A stretch of DNA of 64,000 nt from CAZGHF01 sp964525595 (GTDB lineage: Bacteria; Patescibacteriota; Minisyncoccia; UBA6257; GWB1-50-10), in contig CAZGHF010000001.1 of NCBI GenBank assembly GCA_964525595.1, positions 1 through 64,000 on the forward strand. Direction: 5' to 3'. Position numbers and translations under genes: made by a program. Of the stretch, positions 49,212 to 58,412 are shown one piece after another (position 1 is the first letter of the stretch; each line of letters begins with the position of its first letter). Under the pieces are notes generated by a model. It was given only the letters and a program-made list of their open reading frames with translations, did no database searches and was not told the origin of the DNA.

Positions 49212-51749
49212 CTACCATTCTTCAACAAGAAGAAGCTTACTGTTTTGAGCGAAAACCTCCTGATAAATTTGTTCCGTAACGAAAGGCATAAACGGGTGAA
49301 GCATCTTAAGGGATTCCTTATAAATTGTCTCAAGAAGACAATAAGCACCCAGTTTATCTTCTTCACCGCCGTTTTTTAATCGTTCTTTTCTTTCTTCCAG
49401 AATATTATTGGCAAACGTGTTCCAGAGGAAGTGATAAATCTTTTCGCAGGCGAGGTGGAGCTCAAAGTTTTCATAGTGTTTTGTAATTTCTTTTTTAATT
49501 TTCTCTAATTCTTTTAACCTTTTTTTATCATCAGGTTTTAAAAATTTCTCACCATCCCCCTGCTTATAGTCGTTGGGTTTATTCATAAGCAAAAATCTTC
49601 CAACATTCCAGACTTTGTTGGCAAAGTGCTTATAAGCTTTTACTCTCTCTATCTGGAAAACCGGATCGTTGCCTATAGCTACCCCAGAGACAAGAGCCAT
49701 TCTAAGAGCGTCGGCTCCATAGAGTTCAATCACTTCTCGTGGGTCACCGCCAATACCCGAAGACTTGCTGAACTTTCTTCCTTTTTCGTCTCGAACAATA
49801 CCGTGCATAAGCGCCGTTTTAAAAGGAATTTCGCCGAGAAGAAAACCGCTTAGGAAGATCATTCTTGAGATCCAAAGGTAGAGTATCTCATATCCTGGGC
49901 TCATTAGATTGGTTGGGTGATAGGTTTTCAGGTCGTCCGTTTCCTCCGGCCAGCCTAGAGTTGAGAAGGTCCAGAGTCCACTGGAAAACCAAGTATCAAG
50001 CGTGTCAGGGTCCTGTGTGAGATTTTCGTTCCTGCCGCAGCTGAGGCATGCGGTGGGTTTGTCTTTTGAAACGACCAAATTACCACAGCCGTTTTTAGGC
50101 ATCGTGGAGTCGAAGGTGTACGTATAGAGCCAAGCGGGGGTATTTTCCGTTATCTCTTTTTCCGGATAATGTCGCTTGAAAGCCACGATTAGTTCACCGC
50201 GGTTTTCGTACGTTTTCCAGTGCCGCTTGTCTTTGAGGTCTATCTCACCGACGGTCATTTTCAGAACCTCCGTTATCGTGCCGTATCCGAAAACGGTTCG
50301 TTTTGCGCTGTCCTCGAACGCGACTTTGTCACCCACTGCTAAACCATAGTCGCGCAGGCGGTAGGTAAGGGTTTTCTCGTTGAACACCTGTGGGACGACG
50401 TCGCCCGCAAAACCCATCCGCTTCATCGTTTGAGCCTTTTTACCGCAGTACCAAACGGGTATTCTGTGACCAAACCAAATTTGACGCGAGATACACCAAT
50501 CACGGAGGTTATCGATCCAATGAAAGTAACGTTTCTCAAATTGCTCGGGTGTAATCTTTATCTGGCCACTTGAGATGGTTTTGCGCATTATCTCTTTTAG
50601 AGTTGTCTCGTTTTCTGCTCGGATTCCTTTGAGTTTGGAATTTTTAAGCTTAAATTTTTTATTTACATTCACAAACCACTGTTTCATAATCTGGGGCTCA
50701 ATGACACCGTTGCCGCGAGAGTTCGTGGCAATGCGGTGGGTATAGTTTTCTTCAGTACGAACGAGAAGGCTTTTTTGTTTGAGTTTGGCAACAATACGCG
50801 ACCGGGCCTCGGTAATGGATAATCCTTTAAATTCTTCGGCAATAGGAAGCAGTTTTCCTTCCAAGTCTATAATTTGTTCTTTCTCTAAGTTGTGCCTTTC
50901 CGCGATTTCAAAATCGGTATTATCGTGCCAGGGGGTGATGGTCATGACTCCAGTGCCGAATTCCATATCTATCACCTCATCTTTAATAATCGTGGCCGTA
51001 ATTGGTCCGTTAATCCATTCAAGCTCAATTTTTTGGCCATGTTCATATTTTTCGTAACGTTTGTCTTTAGGATGCATTACTACGTACTTGTCACCAAATT
51101 TTGTCTCGGGCCGAGCTGTGCCGATTTCAAAAGGACCGTACTTTAAGTAATAAAAAGCTGTTTGTTCTTCAACCCACTCAATCTCGTCATCGGAAACAGT
51201 TGTTTGGCCTTTAGGGTCCCAGTTCACGATGCGGTGTCCTCGGTAGATAAGTCCGGCATCGTACATTTTTTTAAAAGCGGCATAAACCGCTTTAGCCCGC
51301 TTTTCGTCTAGTGTGAAAGCAAGTCGGCTCCAATCAAGTGAGACGCCCATTTTGCGGAGCTGTGTAAGAATCATATTTTGGCTTTCCAGGGCGAATTCCA
51401 TAACACGCCGCAAAAGTTCTTCCCTGCCCAAATCGTGACGCGATTTTCCTTCTTCTTCATATATTTTTTTTTCCACTTTGGCTTGAGTAGCAATGGCGGC
51501 ATGATCGGTTCCGGGTACCCAGAGAGTTTTTTTCCCGCGCATTCTTTCAAATCGTACGAGAATGTCTTGAAGAGTGGTTTCGTAAGCTTGCCCAATGTGG
51601 AGAGTGCCGGTTACGTTCGGAGGAGGCAGAGCTATAGAAAAAGTTTCTTTTCTCTCTCCCGGCAGTTTGTCGGGTGCGAAATAACCCGATTTCTCCCACA
51701 TCCGGTAAATTTTATCTTCTAATTCAAGATGATTGAAATTTTTGTCCAT
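49212..51749 (-). CDS. valS: Valyl-tRNA synthetase with an ASCH-like insertion
   Basis: 845 aa class Ia enzyme that charges tRNA-Val. Visible: HIGQ (HIGH motif) near residue 47, the editing domain (about 180-320, with ARPETKFGDKYVVMHP), RQIWFGHRIPVWYCG, DTLDTWFSSGLWTFSTLGWP, and KFSKSSG (KMSKS motif) near residue 665. Between WYCGKKAQ and the zinc-like NGCGNL...CLSCG region, residues about 450-540 form an extra domain (KTLTYRLRDYG, GYGTITEVLKMTVGEIDL, WLYTYTF) that looks like an ASCH/PUA-type RNA-binding domain. No C-terminal coiled-coil arm is evident. Confidence 0.93.
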   Translation of the reverse strand: MDKNFNHLELEDKIYRMWEKSGYFAPDKLPGERKETFSIALPPPNVTGTLHIGQAYETTLQDILVRFERMRGKKTLWVPGTDHAAIATQAKVEKKIYEEEGKSRHDLGREELLRRVMEFALESQNMILTQLRKMGVSLDWSRLAFTLDEKRAKAVYAAFKKMYDAGLIYRGHRIVNWDPKGQTTVSDDEIEWVEEQTAFYYLKYGPFEIGTARPETKFGDKYVVMHPKDKRYEKYEHGQKIELEWINGPITATIIKDEVIDMEFGTGVMTITPWHDNTDFEIAERHNLEKEQIIDLEGKLLPIAEEFKGLSITEARSRIVAKLKQKSLLVRTEENYTHRIATNSRGNGVIEPQIMKQWFVNVNKKFKLKNSKLKGIRAENETTLKEIMRKTISSGQIKITPEQFEKRYFHWIDNLRDWCISRQIWFGHRIPVWYCGKKAQTMKRMGFAGDVVPQVFNEKTLTYRLRDYGLAVGDKVAFEDSAKRTVFGYGTITEVLKMTVGEIDLKDKRHWKTYENRGELIVAFKRHYPEKEITENTPAWLYTYTFDSTMPKNGCGNLVVSKDKPTACLSCGRNENLTQDPDTLDTWFSSGLWTFSTLGWPEETDDLKTYHPTNLMSPGYEILYLWISRMIFLSGFLLGEIPFKTALMHGIVRDEKGRKFSKSSGIGGDPREVIELYGADALRMALVSGVAIGNDPVFQIERVKAYKHFANKVWNVGRFLLMNKPNDYKQGDGEKFLKPDDKKRLKELEKIKKEITKHYENFELHLACEKIYHFLWNTFANNILEERKERLKNGGEEDKLGAYCLLETIYKESLKMLHPFMPFVTEQIYQEVFAQNSKLLLVEEW

Positions 51750-51763
51750 GACCCCTTTGGATA

Positions 51764-52804
51764 TTATAGATTCAAATTTGCCTGGGCGCGAATGAAGCGT
51801 TTCTTTTTTTTCAGATACTGGATATAACCGGCAACGGCGATGATTGTGGCGTTGTCGGTGTTGAACTTTTTGGGCGATACGAGAAATTTAACGTTTAACT
51901 TCTTACATTTAACCCTTAACTCCCGGCGTAATGCGTTGTTTGAGGCTACGCCGCCGGAGAGCATAACTGATTTCACACCGAATTCTTCAGCGGCTCGCAT
52001 TGTTTTAGAAACAAGAGTCTCAATAGCCGCTCTTTGGAACGCGGCGGCAACGTTAGCCTTTTTAATTCTTTTGTGGTCGCGGAGATAGTAGAGAACGGAA
52101 GTCTTCAGTCCCGAGAAACTAAAGTCATAATTTTTGGAGTTTATCATTGGTCTTGGAAAGTCTATTGAAGTTGGGTTTCCATGACCGGAAAGTTTCTCAA
52201 GCTCCGGTCCGCCGGGATAAGGGAGACCGAGCATCCGGGCAACTTTATCAAAAGCCTCGCCGGCAGCATCATCCCGGGTTTCGCCAAGTTTTTCCCAATC
52301 AGTCATTGATTTCATTAAAACCAAAATTGTGTGTCCGCCTGAAACCAGAAGGTGGATTGCCGGAAAAACGTTTAAAGCTTGGCCTTTGATACTTGACCCG
52401 CGGGCAAGAAGAAAACTGTATAAGTGACCCTCCAAGTGATTAACGCCTATCAACTCGGCGGTCGATTGTTTGTTTTTGATTGTCAATTGTTGGTGTGTTT
52501 CTTTGGCAAAGTTGACGCCGGCCCAAAGCGCCGGCTCAAGCCCCGGCCCTACTGTTACGGTGATTAAGTCAGGATTTAGAGCAGAAGACTTGGGACTTAG
52601 TTTTTTTAAAAGGACTGGCAAATTTTTTAGGTGTTCGCGTTTGGCGAGGTTTGGCACTACACCGCCAAAAGGGGCGTGAACTTTAATTTGTGACGAGACC
52701 AGGTTTTTGATGATTTTAAATTTGGGCGTTCTCAATCCGCCGCTTGCCTCCAAGAGCGTTATTCCTGTTTCATCGCAGGAAGTTTCAATTGCCAATATTC
52801 TCAT
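51764..52804 (-). CDS. tsaD: tRNA N6-adenosine threonylcarbamoyltransferase TsaD
   Basis: 346 aa ASKHA-fold enzyme that makes t6A37 in ANN-reading tRNAs. Visible: LAIETSCDETGI at the start, HAPFGGVVPNLAKREH (metal histidines at HxxxH-type spacing) near residue 45-60, GVNHLEGHLYS, LLVSGGHTILV, GEAFDKVARMLGLPYPGGP and MLSGGVASNNALR. Complete. A TATATT box (minus strand) precedes the ATG by about 9 bases. TsaB/C/E are not in this window. It lies 14 bases upstream of valS. Confidence 0.96.
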   Translation of the reverse strand: MRILAIETSCDETGITLLEASGGLRTPKFKIIKNLVSSQIKVHAPFGGVVPNLAKREHLKNLPVLLKKLSPKSSALNPDLITVTVGPGLEPALWAGVNFAKETHQQLTIKNKQSTAELIGVNHLEGHLYSFLLARGSSIKGQALNVFPAIHLLVSGGHTILVLMKSMTDWEKLGETRDDAAGEAFDKVARMLGLPYPGGPELEKLSGHGNPTSIDFPRPMINSKNYDFSFSGLKTSVLYYLRDHKRIKKANVAAAFQRAAIETLVSKTMRAAEEFGVKSVMLSGGVASNNALRRELRVKCKKLNVKFLVSPKKFNTDNATIIAVAGYIQYLKKKKRFIRAQANLNL

Positions 52805-52883
52805 GATTGTTATAATATAATTGAAATTTCGTTAATTTCAAAAGTCGTTTTTCGCATATTCTAAGTTACTAGTTACTTAAGTC

Positions 52884-53294
52884 ATGATTCAGCCGTTTTT
52901 AGTTTTCAGCAGTTTCAGCATCCTGGTTTTAAGGGTAGTTTTGGGAATTATCATGGTCGTTCATGGTCTTCCTAAGATTAAGAACTTGAAGGGAGCGGCC
53001 GCCGGTTTCGAGAAAATGGGTTTCAAGCCCGGTAATTTTTGGGCGGTAATCGCCATTTTTGTGGAGCTTGTGGGGGGCTTAGGATTAATCCTCGGTTTTC
53101 TTACCCAGTTTTTTGCTCTTCTTATAGCTCTTCAGTTTGCTGTGATTCTTATAAAGTTTAAGTTAAGACCTGGTTCTTGTCTTGCCGACGGTTATGAATT
53201 TGACCTTTTGATTTTTGCCGCTGCCCTTGCTCTTGCAACTTTGGGGAGCGGCGCTCTTAGCCTTGATAGTTATCTTGGGTTAATAATTTATTGA
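52884..53294 (+). CDS. DoxX-family membrane protein
   Basis: 136 aa, four membrane helices (about residues 8-30, 52-72, 74-94 and 108-130). DoxX pattern: RVVLGIIMVVHGLPKIKNLKGAAAGFEKMGF and GLGLILGFLTQ. Family roles include redox-linked membrane functions, but none is proven for such short forms. The stop overlaps the recO start. Confidence 0.85.
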   Translation: MIQPFLVFSSFSILVLRVVLGIIMVVHGLPKIKNLKGAAAGFEKMGFKPGNFWAVIAIFVELVGGLGLILGFLTQFFALLIALQFAVILIKFKLRPGSCLADGYEFDLLIFAAALALATLGSGALSLDSYLGLIIY

Positions 53295-53812
53295 TGCGTG
53301 AACATTTTACCGAAGCTGTCGTTTTGGGGACCACCCCCCTCGGTCTCTCTGATCGGGTTGTTAATTTATATACCAGAGATTTTGGCCGGTTGGAGGCTAA
53401 AGTCGTGGCAGCAAGAAAAATAACTTCAAAACTTTCTCCTCACCTTGAAGAGGGAAATCTCATAGAAACGCGTCTTGTCGAAAAAAAACGTTTTATTGTA
53501 ACCGACGCCGTTTTAAAAAAAAGGTTCACGAAAAACATCCAGGTTTTTGAAGTTTTGTTTTTACTTAAATCTCTCCTGCCGGAACTTGTTCCCGATTTGA
53601 GATTATGGCACGGTCTTATTCAAAGCCTTCAGAAAGAGAGCATGGACAAAAAAATTTTTCTTAAACTTCTTGGTTATAATGCTGTTTTTGCAAGCTGTGA
53701 AAGTTGTGGGAGTCGCCAAATAAACTATTTTTCGATTCTGGACCAGGTCTTTTTGTGTCATCGATGTTTCAGGAACATGTCGTCCCTTAAATTTAAGGTA
53801 ATTTCTATATAA
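53294..53812 (+). CDS. recO: DNA repair protein RecO, short form
   Basis: 172 aa from the ATG at 53294. N-terminal OB fold (residues 1-80: TEAVVLGTTPLGLSDRVVNLYTRDFGRLEAKVVAARK), then a helical domain with a four-cysteine zinc site (CESCGS...CHRC near residue 128-155). E. coli RecO is 242 aa, so the C-terminal part is cut down. It loads RecA onto SSB-coated DNA with RecR. Coupled to doxX. Confidence 0.85.
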   Translation: MREHFTEAVVLGTTPLGLSDRVVNLYTRDFGRLEAKVVAARKITSKLSPHLEEGNLIETRLVEKKRFIVTDAVLKKRFTKNIQVFEVLFLLKSLLPELVPDLRLWHGLIQSLQKESMDKKIFLKLLGYNAVFASCESCGSRQINYFSILDQVFLCHRCFRNMSSLKFKVISI

Positions 53813-53819
53813 TTTAGTT

Positions 53820-55625
53820 ATGACTAAAACCCGAGAAAAATCTAAAACAAAAACGAAGAAAACAAAGTCAAAGCCGAAAATAAGAGAAGCTCAAAAGATT
53901 AACGTGCCAGTTTGGTTCGGGAAGCTCGTCTTTGCAGCTTCGGTGGCCATTGTTCTTATTATTCTCGCCGCTACCGTGTTCTTCGTAAATTTTTTCAGGA
54001 GCGGAGGCAACGTCGTGGTTGAATTGGAGGGACCGGATGAAGTTTTAAGAGGCGTTCCTTTTGAGGTGGACGTAAGCATAAGCAATGAGACAGATTCGCT
54101 TGTGACCGGCGCCGAGCTTATAGTTTCTCCCGGTGAAGGAATCAGGAACTTGGGGAATCTGGACGGAAACGGGGCTTTTAATGACCAGATCGGCGATTTG
54201 GGAGAAGGCAGTCTTGCAAAAAGAACTTACCGATTTTTGGCAATTTCTTCTGACGGCGAAGGAGAAATTGCTTTTAATCTTTCTTATTTTTCGTCCCACA
54301 ATAAAAATTTCGAAACAAAAGCAATTCGGAAAATAAAAATAGGCGGTTCAGCCGTTGAAGTTGAGGTTCAGAAACCTGAACAAATTTTGCCCGGTTCGGT
54401 CTTTGAAATTAATATTCAATACGAGAATAATTCCGACTTCGATTTGCCGGAGGCGATTCTGGAAGTAGAGTACCCATCTTCTTTCAGGTTTAGAGACGCG
54501 AGTCTGAGGCCTGACTCTCTGAATAATTATTGGCGGCTTGGCGAATTAAGGAGCAAGTCGAGCGGCAGTCTGAAAATCAGAGGAGTGCTTGATAGCGGCG
54601 GCAGCAGCTCTTTTGTCATGCCTGTCATTCTTAGCGCGGGATTTTTGGGCGAAATTTTTCCCGTTACAGAAGAACTGGTGGAGCTTACTGTTTCGCCTTC
54701 GCCGGTGGGCTTGGAAATATTCGTTAACCGCAGGGAGAACTACGTTGCAAGAATTGGTGACCGCTTAACCTATACAATTCGATATGAGAATTCAAGCGGC
54801 ATAGCTCTTACTGATGTCGTGATAAAAGCGGAATTAACCGGCGAACTTTACGATTTTTCCGGTCTTTCTTCGAATGGGAATGTTAATCTTGGCGCCCGAA
54901 CCGTTACTTGGGACGTTTCTAACCTTCCGGTTTTAAGGTTAGTTGATGCCGGAGTCTTGGGTGAAGTTAATTTCGAGGTAAAAATAGAAGACCAATTCCC
55001 GATAAGTCGTCTGAACGACAAAAACTTCTCTCTCAATTTGCGGGCTGAAATCACTTCGCCCTCAGTGCCTTATTATCTTTCCGCCTCCGAAACGAGAGCT
55101 GAGGCGGTTTTGGAAACTAAAGTAGCCGGTTTGGTTCGGGTTGATGCACAGGCTTTTTATCGCGACACCTTATCAAAAGTGGTAAATGACGGTCCGGTAC
55201 CGCCCAAAGTGGGAGAGCCTACGGAATACACTATTCACTGGTTCATTAGGAATTACGGAACGGATGTAAGCAACACCTCTGTAAAGGCATACCTTCCCCA
55301 AAACGTGAGATGGACCGGGATTGTAAAAAGTAATACCGAGACCGTTCCGCTTTACAACGAAGAGACCCGGGAAGTTGTCTGGAACATTGGCAAAATTCGG
55401 GCAACCAAAGGGGTTTTGGACGCGCCGCTCGCTGCTGTTTTCCAGATTGAAGGAACTCCCGCTCAGTCCGATTTGGGTAATTTCCAAAATCTTATCTCGG
55501 CAACAATTCTCTTGGCGACGGACGACTTTACCGGCTTGAAACTCACCGGCTCCGACGTTGCTTTAAACACTTCTTTGCCTGATGATGTAACTGTAGGCGA
55601 GAGCGGCGGCAGAGTTTTTCCTTAA
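53820..55625 (+). CDS. Large anchored surface protein with repeated beta domains
   Basis: 601 aa. A lysine-rich cytoplasmic head (residues 1-35, KTREKSKTKTKKTKSK), one membrane segment (about 40-62), then a long outside region of at least four Ig-like/DUF11-like beta domains (LEGPDEVLRGVPFEVDVSISNETDS, GSVFEINIQYENNSDFDLPEA, RIGDRLTYTIRYENSSGIALTDV, VGEPTEYTIHWFIRNYGTDVSN). DUF11-type domains are found in bacterial surface proteins. It starts 7 bases after recO; a cell-surface structural role is inferred. Confidence 0.75.
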   Translation: MTKTREKSKTKTKKTKSKPKIREAQKINVPVWFGKLVFAASVAIVLIILAATVFFVNFFRSGGNVVVELEGPDEVLRGVPFEVDVSISNETDSLVTGAELIVSPGEGIRNLGNLDGNGAFNDQIGDLGEGSLAKRTYRFLAISSDGEGEIAFNLSYFSSHNKNFETKAIRKIKIGGSAVEVEVQKPEQILPGSVFEINIQYENNSDFDLPEAILEVEYPSSFRFRDASLRPDSLNNYWRLGELRSKSSGSLKIRGVLDSGGSSSFVMPVILSAGFLGEIFPVTEELVELTVSPSPVGLEIFVNRRENYVARIGDRLTYTIRYENSSGIALTDVVIKAELTGELYDFSGLSSNGNVNLGARTVTWDVSNLPVLRLVDAGVLGEVNFEVKIEDQFPISRLNDKNFSLNLRAEITSPSVPYYLSASETRAEAVLETKVAGLVRVDAQAFYRDTLSKVVNDGPVPPKVGEPTEYTIHWFIRNYGTDVSNTSVKAYLPQNVRWTGIVKSNTETVPLYNEETREVVWNIGKIRATKGVLDAPLAAVFQIEGTPAQSDLGNFQNLISATILLATDDFTGLKLTGSDVALNTSLPDDVTVGESGGRVFP

Positions 55626-55631
55626 AATATT

Positions 55632-56891
55632 ATGGTAACACTTGAGAAAATAGTTTCGCTGGCTAAAAGGCGGGGATTCGTTTATCCCGGCTCGGAGATT
55701 TATGGTGGGCTTGCCGGAGTGTGGGACTTGGGACCATTGGGAGTCGAACTTACCCACAATATTAAGGATCTTTGGTGGGAACATTTTGTAAGGAATCATG
55801 ATGAAATGTACGGACTTCAATCAAGTGTTCTGATGCCCGAGCCGGTTTGGAAAGCTTCAGGGCACGTAGAAGGATTCACCGATCCTCTGGTGGAATGTAA
55901 GAAATGCAGAAAGAGATTTAAAGAAGACGATTTCACCGGCAAGAAATGTCCGGAGTGCGGCGGGGAGTTATCCAAACCGAAGCAATTTAATATGATGTTT
56001 AAAACTGAAGATGCTTATTTAAGACCGGAGATTGCTCAGGGAATGTTTGTTAATTTTAAAAACGTTTTGGATACCATGCATCCTGCATTTCCTTTCGGTA
56101 TCGCTCAAATCGGACGTGCCTTCAGAAACGAGATTTCCCCTCGGGAATTTATTTTTCGTGTCCGGGAATTCGATCTTATGGAATTTGAATATTTTGTTAG
56201 GGAACCGGAATGGAAGAAACATTTTGAGAAATGGAGGAAAGAAATTTGGAGTTGGATAGAAAACGTTGGCATTGATAAGAAAAAAGTTCACGAATTCGAA
56301 GTCCCCAAAAAAGAACGAGCCCATTATTCGGAACGCACCGTCGATTTTGAATTCGATTATCCCTTCGGCCGCAAGGAATTGTACGGCCTTGCCTATCGCG
56401 GCGATTACGACCTGAAACGTCACATAGAGCACTCCGGCGTTGACCTTCGCTACACCGATCCGGTCTCCGGCGAGAAATTTATTCCCCACGTGGTAGAGCC
56501 GACGTTTGGTCTCGGGCGAACCCTGCTCGCGGTTCTTTTATCCGTCTATCGGGAGGATGGCGACCGGGTTTTTCTCTCGCTCCCTTCCAAAATTTCCCCC
56601 TACAAAGCCGCCGTTTTTCCGCTTTTAGCCAATAAACCCGAACTGGTGAAACTGGCGAGGTCAATTTATGACGATTTGAAAAAAGATTTCGTCGTCGCTT
56701 GGGATAACCGCGGCAATATCGGCAAGCGCTATTACAGCCAGGATGAAATTGGTACACCTTACTGCATCACTGTTGATTTTGAAAGCTTGGAAGACAAAAG
56801 CGTTACCGTCCGCGACCGCGATTCGGCGAAACAGACAAGGGTAAAAATCGGCGAACTCTCAAAGTACCTCGAAGAAAAACTCAAATCTTAA
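55632..56891 (+). CDS. glyS: Glycyl-tRNA synthetase, alpha2 (eukaryote/archaea-like) type
   Basis: 419 aa class II enzyme. Visible: RRGFVYPGSEIYGGLAGVWDLGPLG at the start, a C4 zinc insertion CKKCRKRF...CPECGG near residue 80-115, RPEIAQGMFVNFKN, QIGRAFRNEISPREFIFRVREFDLMEFEYF (motif 2), VVEPTFGLGRTLLAVL (motif 3), and a C-terminal anticodon-binding domain. Complete for the single-chain bacterial form. The 40-bp palindrome B starts 16 bases after its stop. Confidence 0.95.
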   Translation: MVTLEKIVSLAKRRGFVYPGSEIYGGLAGVWDLGPLGVELTHNIKDLWWEHFVRNHDEMYGLQSSVLMPEPVWKASGHVEGFTDPLVECKKCRKRFKEDDFTGKKCPECGGELSKPKQFNMMFKTEDAYLRPEIAQGMFVNFKNVLDTMHPAFPFGIAQIGRAFRNEISPREFIFRVREFDLMEFEYFVREPEWKKHFEKWRKEIWSWIENVGIDKKKVHEFEVPKKERAHYSERTVDFEFDYPFGRKELYGLAYRGDYDLKRHIEHSGVDLRYTDPVSGEKFIPHVVEPTFGLGRTLLAVLLSVYREDGDRVFLSLPSKISPYKAAVFPLLANKPELVKLARSIYDDLKKDFVVAWDNRGNIGKRYYSQDEIGTPYCITVDFESLEDKSVTVRDRDSAKQTRVKIGELSKYLEEKLKS

Positions 56892-56907
56892 GAGTGAAGG
56901 AAAAATA

Positions 56908-56947
56908 GTTGCCCTATATTTTAATACGTATTAAAATATAGGGCAAC
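56908..56947. repeat. 40-bp perfect palindrome, GTTGCCC family, copy B
   Basis: 20-base halves are exact reverse complements; ends GTTGCCC and GGGCAAC, AT-rich interior centred on TACGTA. It lies 17 bases upstream of the AbrB-like gene at 56965, and a -10-like TGTAATAAT follows 5 bases after it. No T-tract on either side. An operator for the AbrB-like protein is the likeliest role. Confidence 0.8.
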
Positions 56948-56964
56948 TAAGCTGTAATAATTTT

Positions 56965-57141
56965 ATGGGTAGACGGAGAACTTCTGAAGAAAATATCAGA
57001 AAAATACAAAAAGTGAGCCGGAGTTATTACGTTACGATTCCGATTTCATTCATCCGCGAGTTTGGCTGGCGGGAAGGACAAAAACTTGTGGTTGAGAAAA
57101 ATAAAAAAGGCGAAATCATTATTAAGGACTGGAAGCCATAA
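56965..57141 (+). CDS. AbrB/SpoVT/MazE-like DNA-binding protein 1
   Basis: 58 aa. The swapped-hairpin AbrB pattern: KVSRSYYVTIPISFIREFGWREGQKLVVEKNKKGEIII. The head MGRRRTSEENIRKIQK is basic. A close paralogue lies at 60290-60463 (shared EEN-I/V-RKIQK, RSYYV, EGQ and IKDWK blocks). Its stop overlaps the start of the M16 peptidase gene (TAATG). Both paralogues have a 40-bp palindrome just upstream. No toxin gene is adjacent, so it is more likely a regulator than a MazE antitoxin. Confidence 0.78.
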   Translation: MGRRRTSEENIRKIQKVSRSYYVTIPISFIREFGWREGQKLVVEKNKKGEIIIKDWKP

Positions 57142-58412
57142 TGAACATCCCTTTTAAAAGAATCGTTCTCCCGAACGGCATGCGGCTTGTGCTGGTGTCT
57201 AAGCCCGACAGTTTGGCGACGACAATCACCGTTTCCGTTGAGGCTGGTTCCAAATACGAAACTAAGGACAAAAACGGCCTTTCTCATTTTCTGGAGCACA
57301 TGTGTTTCAAGGGCACGAAAAAGAGACCGAGAGCGATTGATATTTCCTCCGAGCTCGACGGGATGGGAGCAAATTTCAATGCCTTCACTTCTCAGGAGAT
57401 GACTTCTTATTACATAAAAGCCAGAAACGAGTCACTGGACAAAGTGATGGATGTTATTGCCGACATGTACCTGAATCCGGTTTTTAATGAGAATGAAATT
57501 GAAAAAGAGCGGGGCGTGATTATTGAAGAGATAAACATGTATGAAGATACGCCTCGGCGAAGAGTCCAGGAGCTTTTTATGACTCTCGTCTACGGTGACC
57601 AGCCGGCTGGATGGGACATTGCCGGCCGGAAGGAAGTGATTCGGAAGCTGAATCGCGACGACTTCATTAAATACCGGGAGGCTCATTATGTTGGTCAGGC
57701 AACGGCAGTTGTAATCGCCGGCGGTTTTGAAGAAGAGAATATTGACAGAAAAATCGGGGATTATTTTGCCGGGCTTTTGCAGGGAGAGAAATCGTCGAAG
57801 ATAGCGGTCAAAGAAGAGCAAACAGAACCTGCCGAACTTGTGAAACATAAGGACTCCGACCAGACTCACCTTGTTTTGGGTTTGCGGGCATTTGGTATTT
57901 TTGACGAACGCCGCTATATCCTTGAGGTTCTCTCTGACATCTTGGGCGGCGGGATGTCATCGCGACTTTTTCAAAAAATTCGAGAGGAGCTTGGGGCGGC
58001 TTACTACGTCCAAGCCGGGACAGATCTTTATTCCGACCACGGACTTGTCTCAATGATGGCCGGCGTTGACCACAAAAAAATAGAGATGGTGATTAGCGCT
58101 GCCATAGAAGAGTTTAACCGTTTCAGGAGTGAGGAGGTTGACAAAGGAGAACTGGAACGGGCCAAGGAACATTTGGTCGGTAATCTCTTTTTGTCGCTTG
58201 AGACCTCTGATGAACTGGCTTTCTATTACGCTTTTCAGGAAATTCAGAAACTCCCGCTTATAACCCCCGAGGAATTAGCTCGTAAGATAAAAGCAGTAAC
58301 CTCTGAGGAAATCAAAGCGGTGGCAGAAGACTTGTTTAAAAACGAGAGTTTAAACCTGGCGGTTATCGGTCCTTTCAAAGAAAAATCCTTTAGTGATATA
58401 CTAAAGATGTAA
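57141..58412 (+). CDS. M16-family zinc metallopeptidase
   Basis: 423 aa. Inverted zinc motif HFLEH (in GLSHFLEHMCFKGT) near residue 50, with the downstream glutamate in EKERGVIIEEINMYEDTPRR. The second half (residues 230-420, with GGGMSSRLFQKIREELGAAYYVQAG) is the non-catalytic M16 domain. It resembles mitochondrial-processing-peptidase/PqqF-like bacterial enzymes. Coupled to the AbrB-like gene upstream and overlapping the AI-2E gene by one base. Confidence 0.93.
   Translation: MNIPFKRIVLPNGMRLVLVSKPDSLATTITVSVEAGSKYETKDKNGLSHFLEHMCFKGTKKRPRAIDISSELDGMGANFNAFTSQEMTSYYIKARNESLDKVMDVIADMYLNPVFNENEIEKERGVIIEEINMYEDTPRRRVQELFMTLVYGDQPAGWDIAGRKEVIRKLNRDDFIKYREAHYVGQATAVVIAGGFEEENIDRKIGDYFAGLLQGEKSSKIAVKEEQTEPAELVKHKDSDQTHLVLGLRAFGIFDERRYILEVLSDILGGGMSSRLFQKIREELGAAYYVQAGTDLYSDHGLVSMMAGVDHKKIEMVISAAIEEFNRFRSEEVDKGELERAKEHLVGNLFLSLETSDELAFYYAFQEIQKLPLITPEELARKIKAVTSEEIKAVAEDLFKNESLNLAVIGPFKEKSFSDILKM

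Noticed and set aside
56965..57141. MazE antitoxin of a toxin-antitoxin pair
   Set aside because: No MazF/PemK or other toxin-like gene is adjacent; the next gene is an M16 peptidase.
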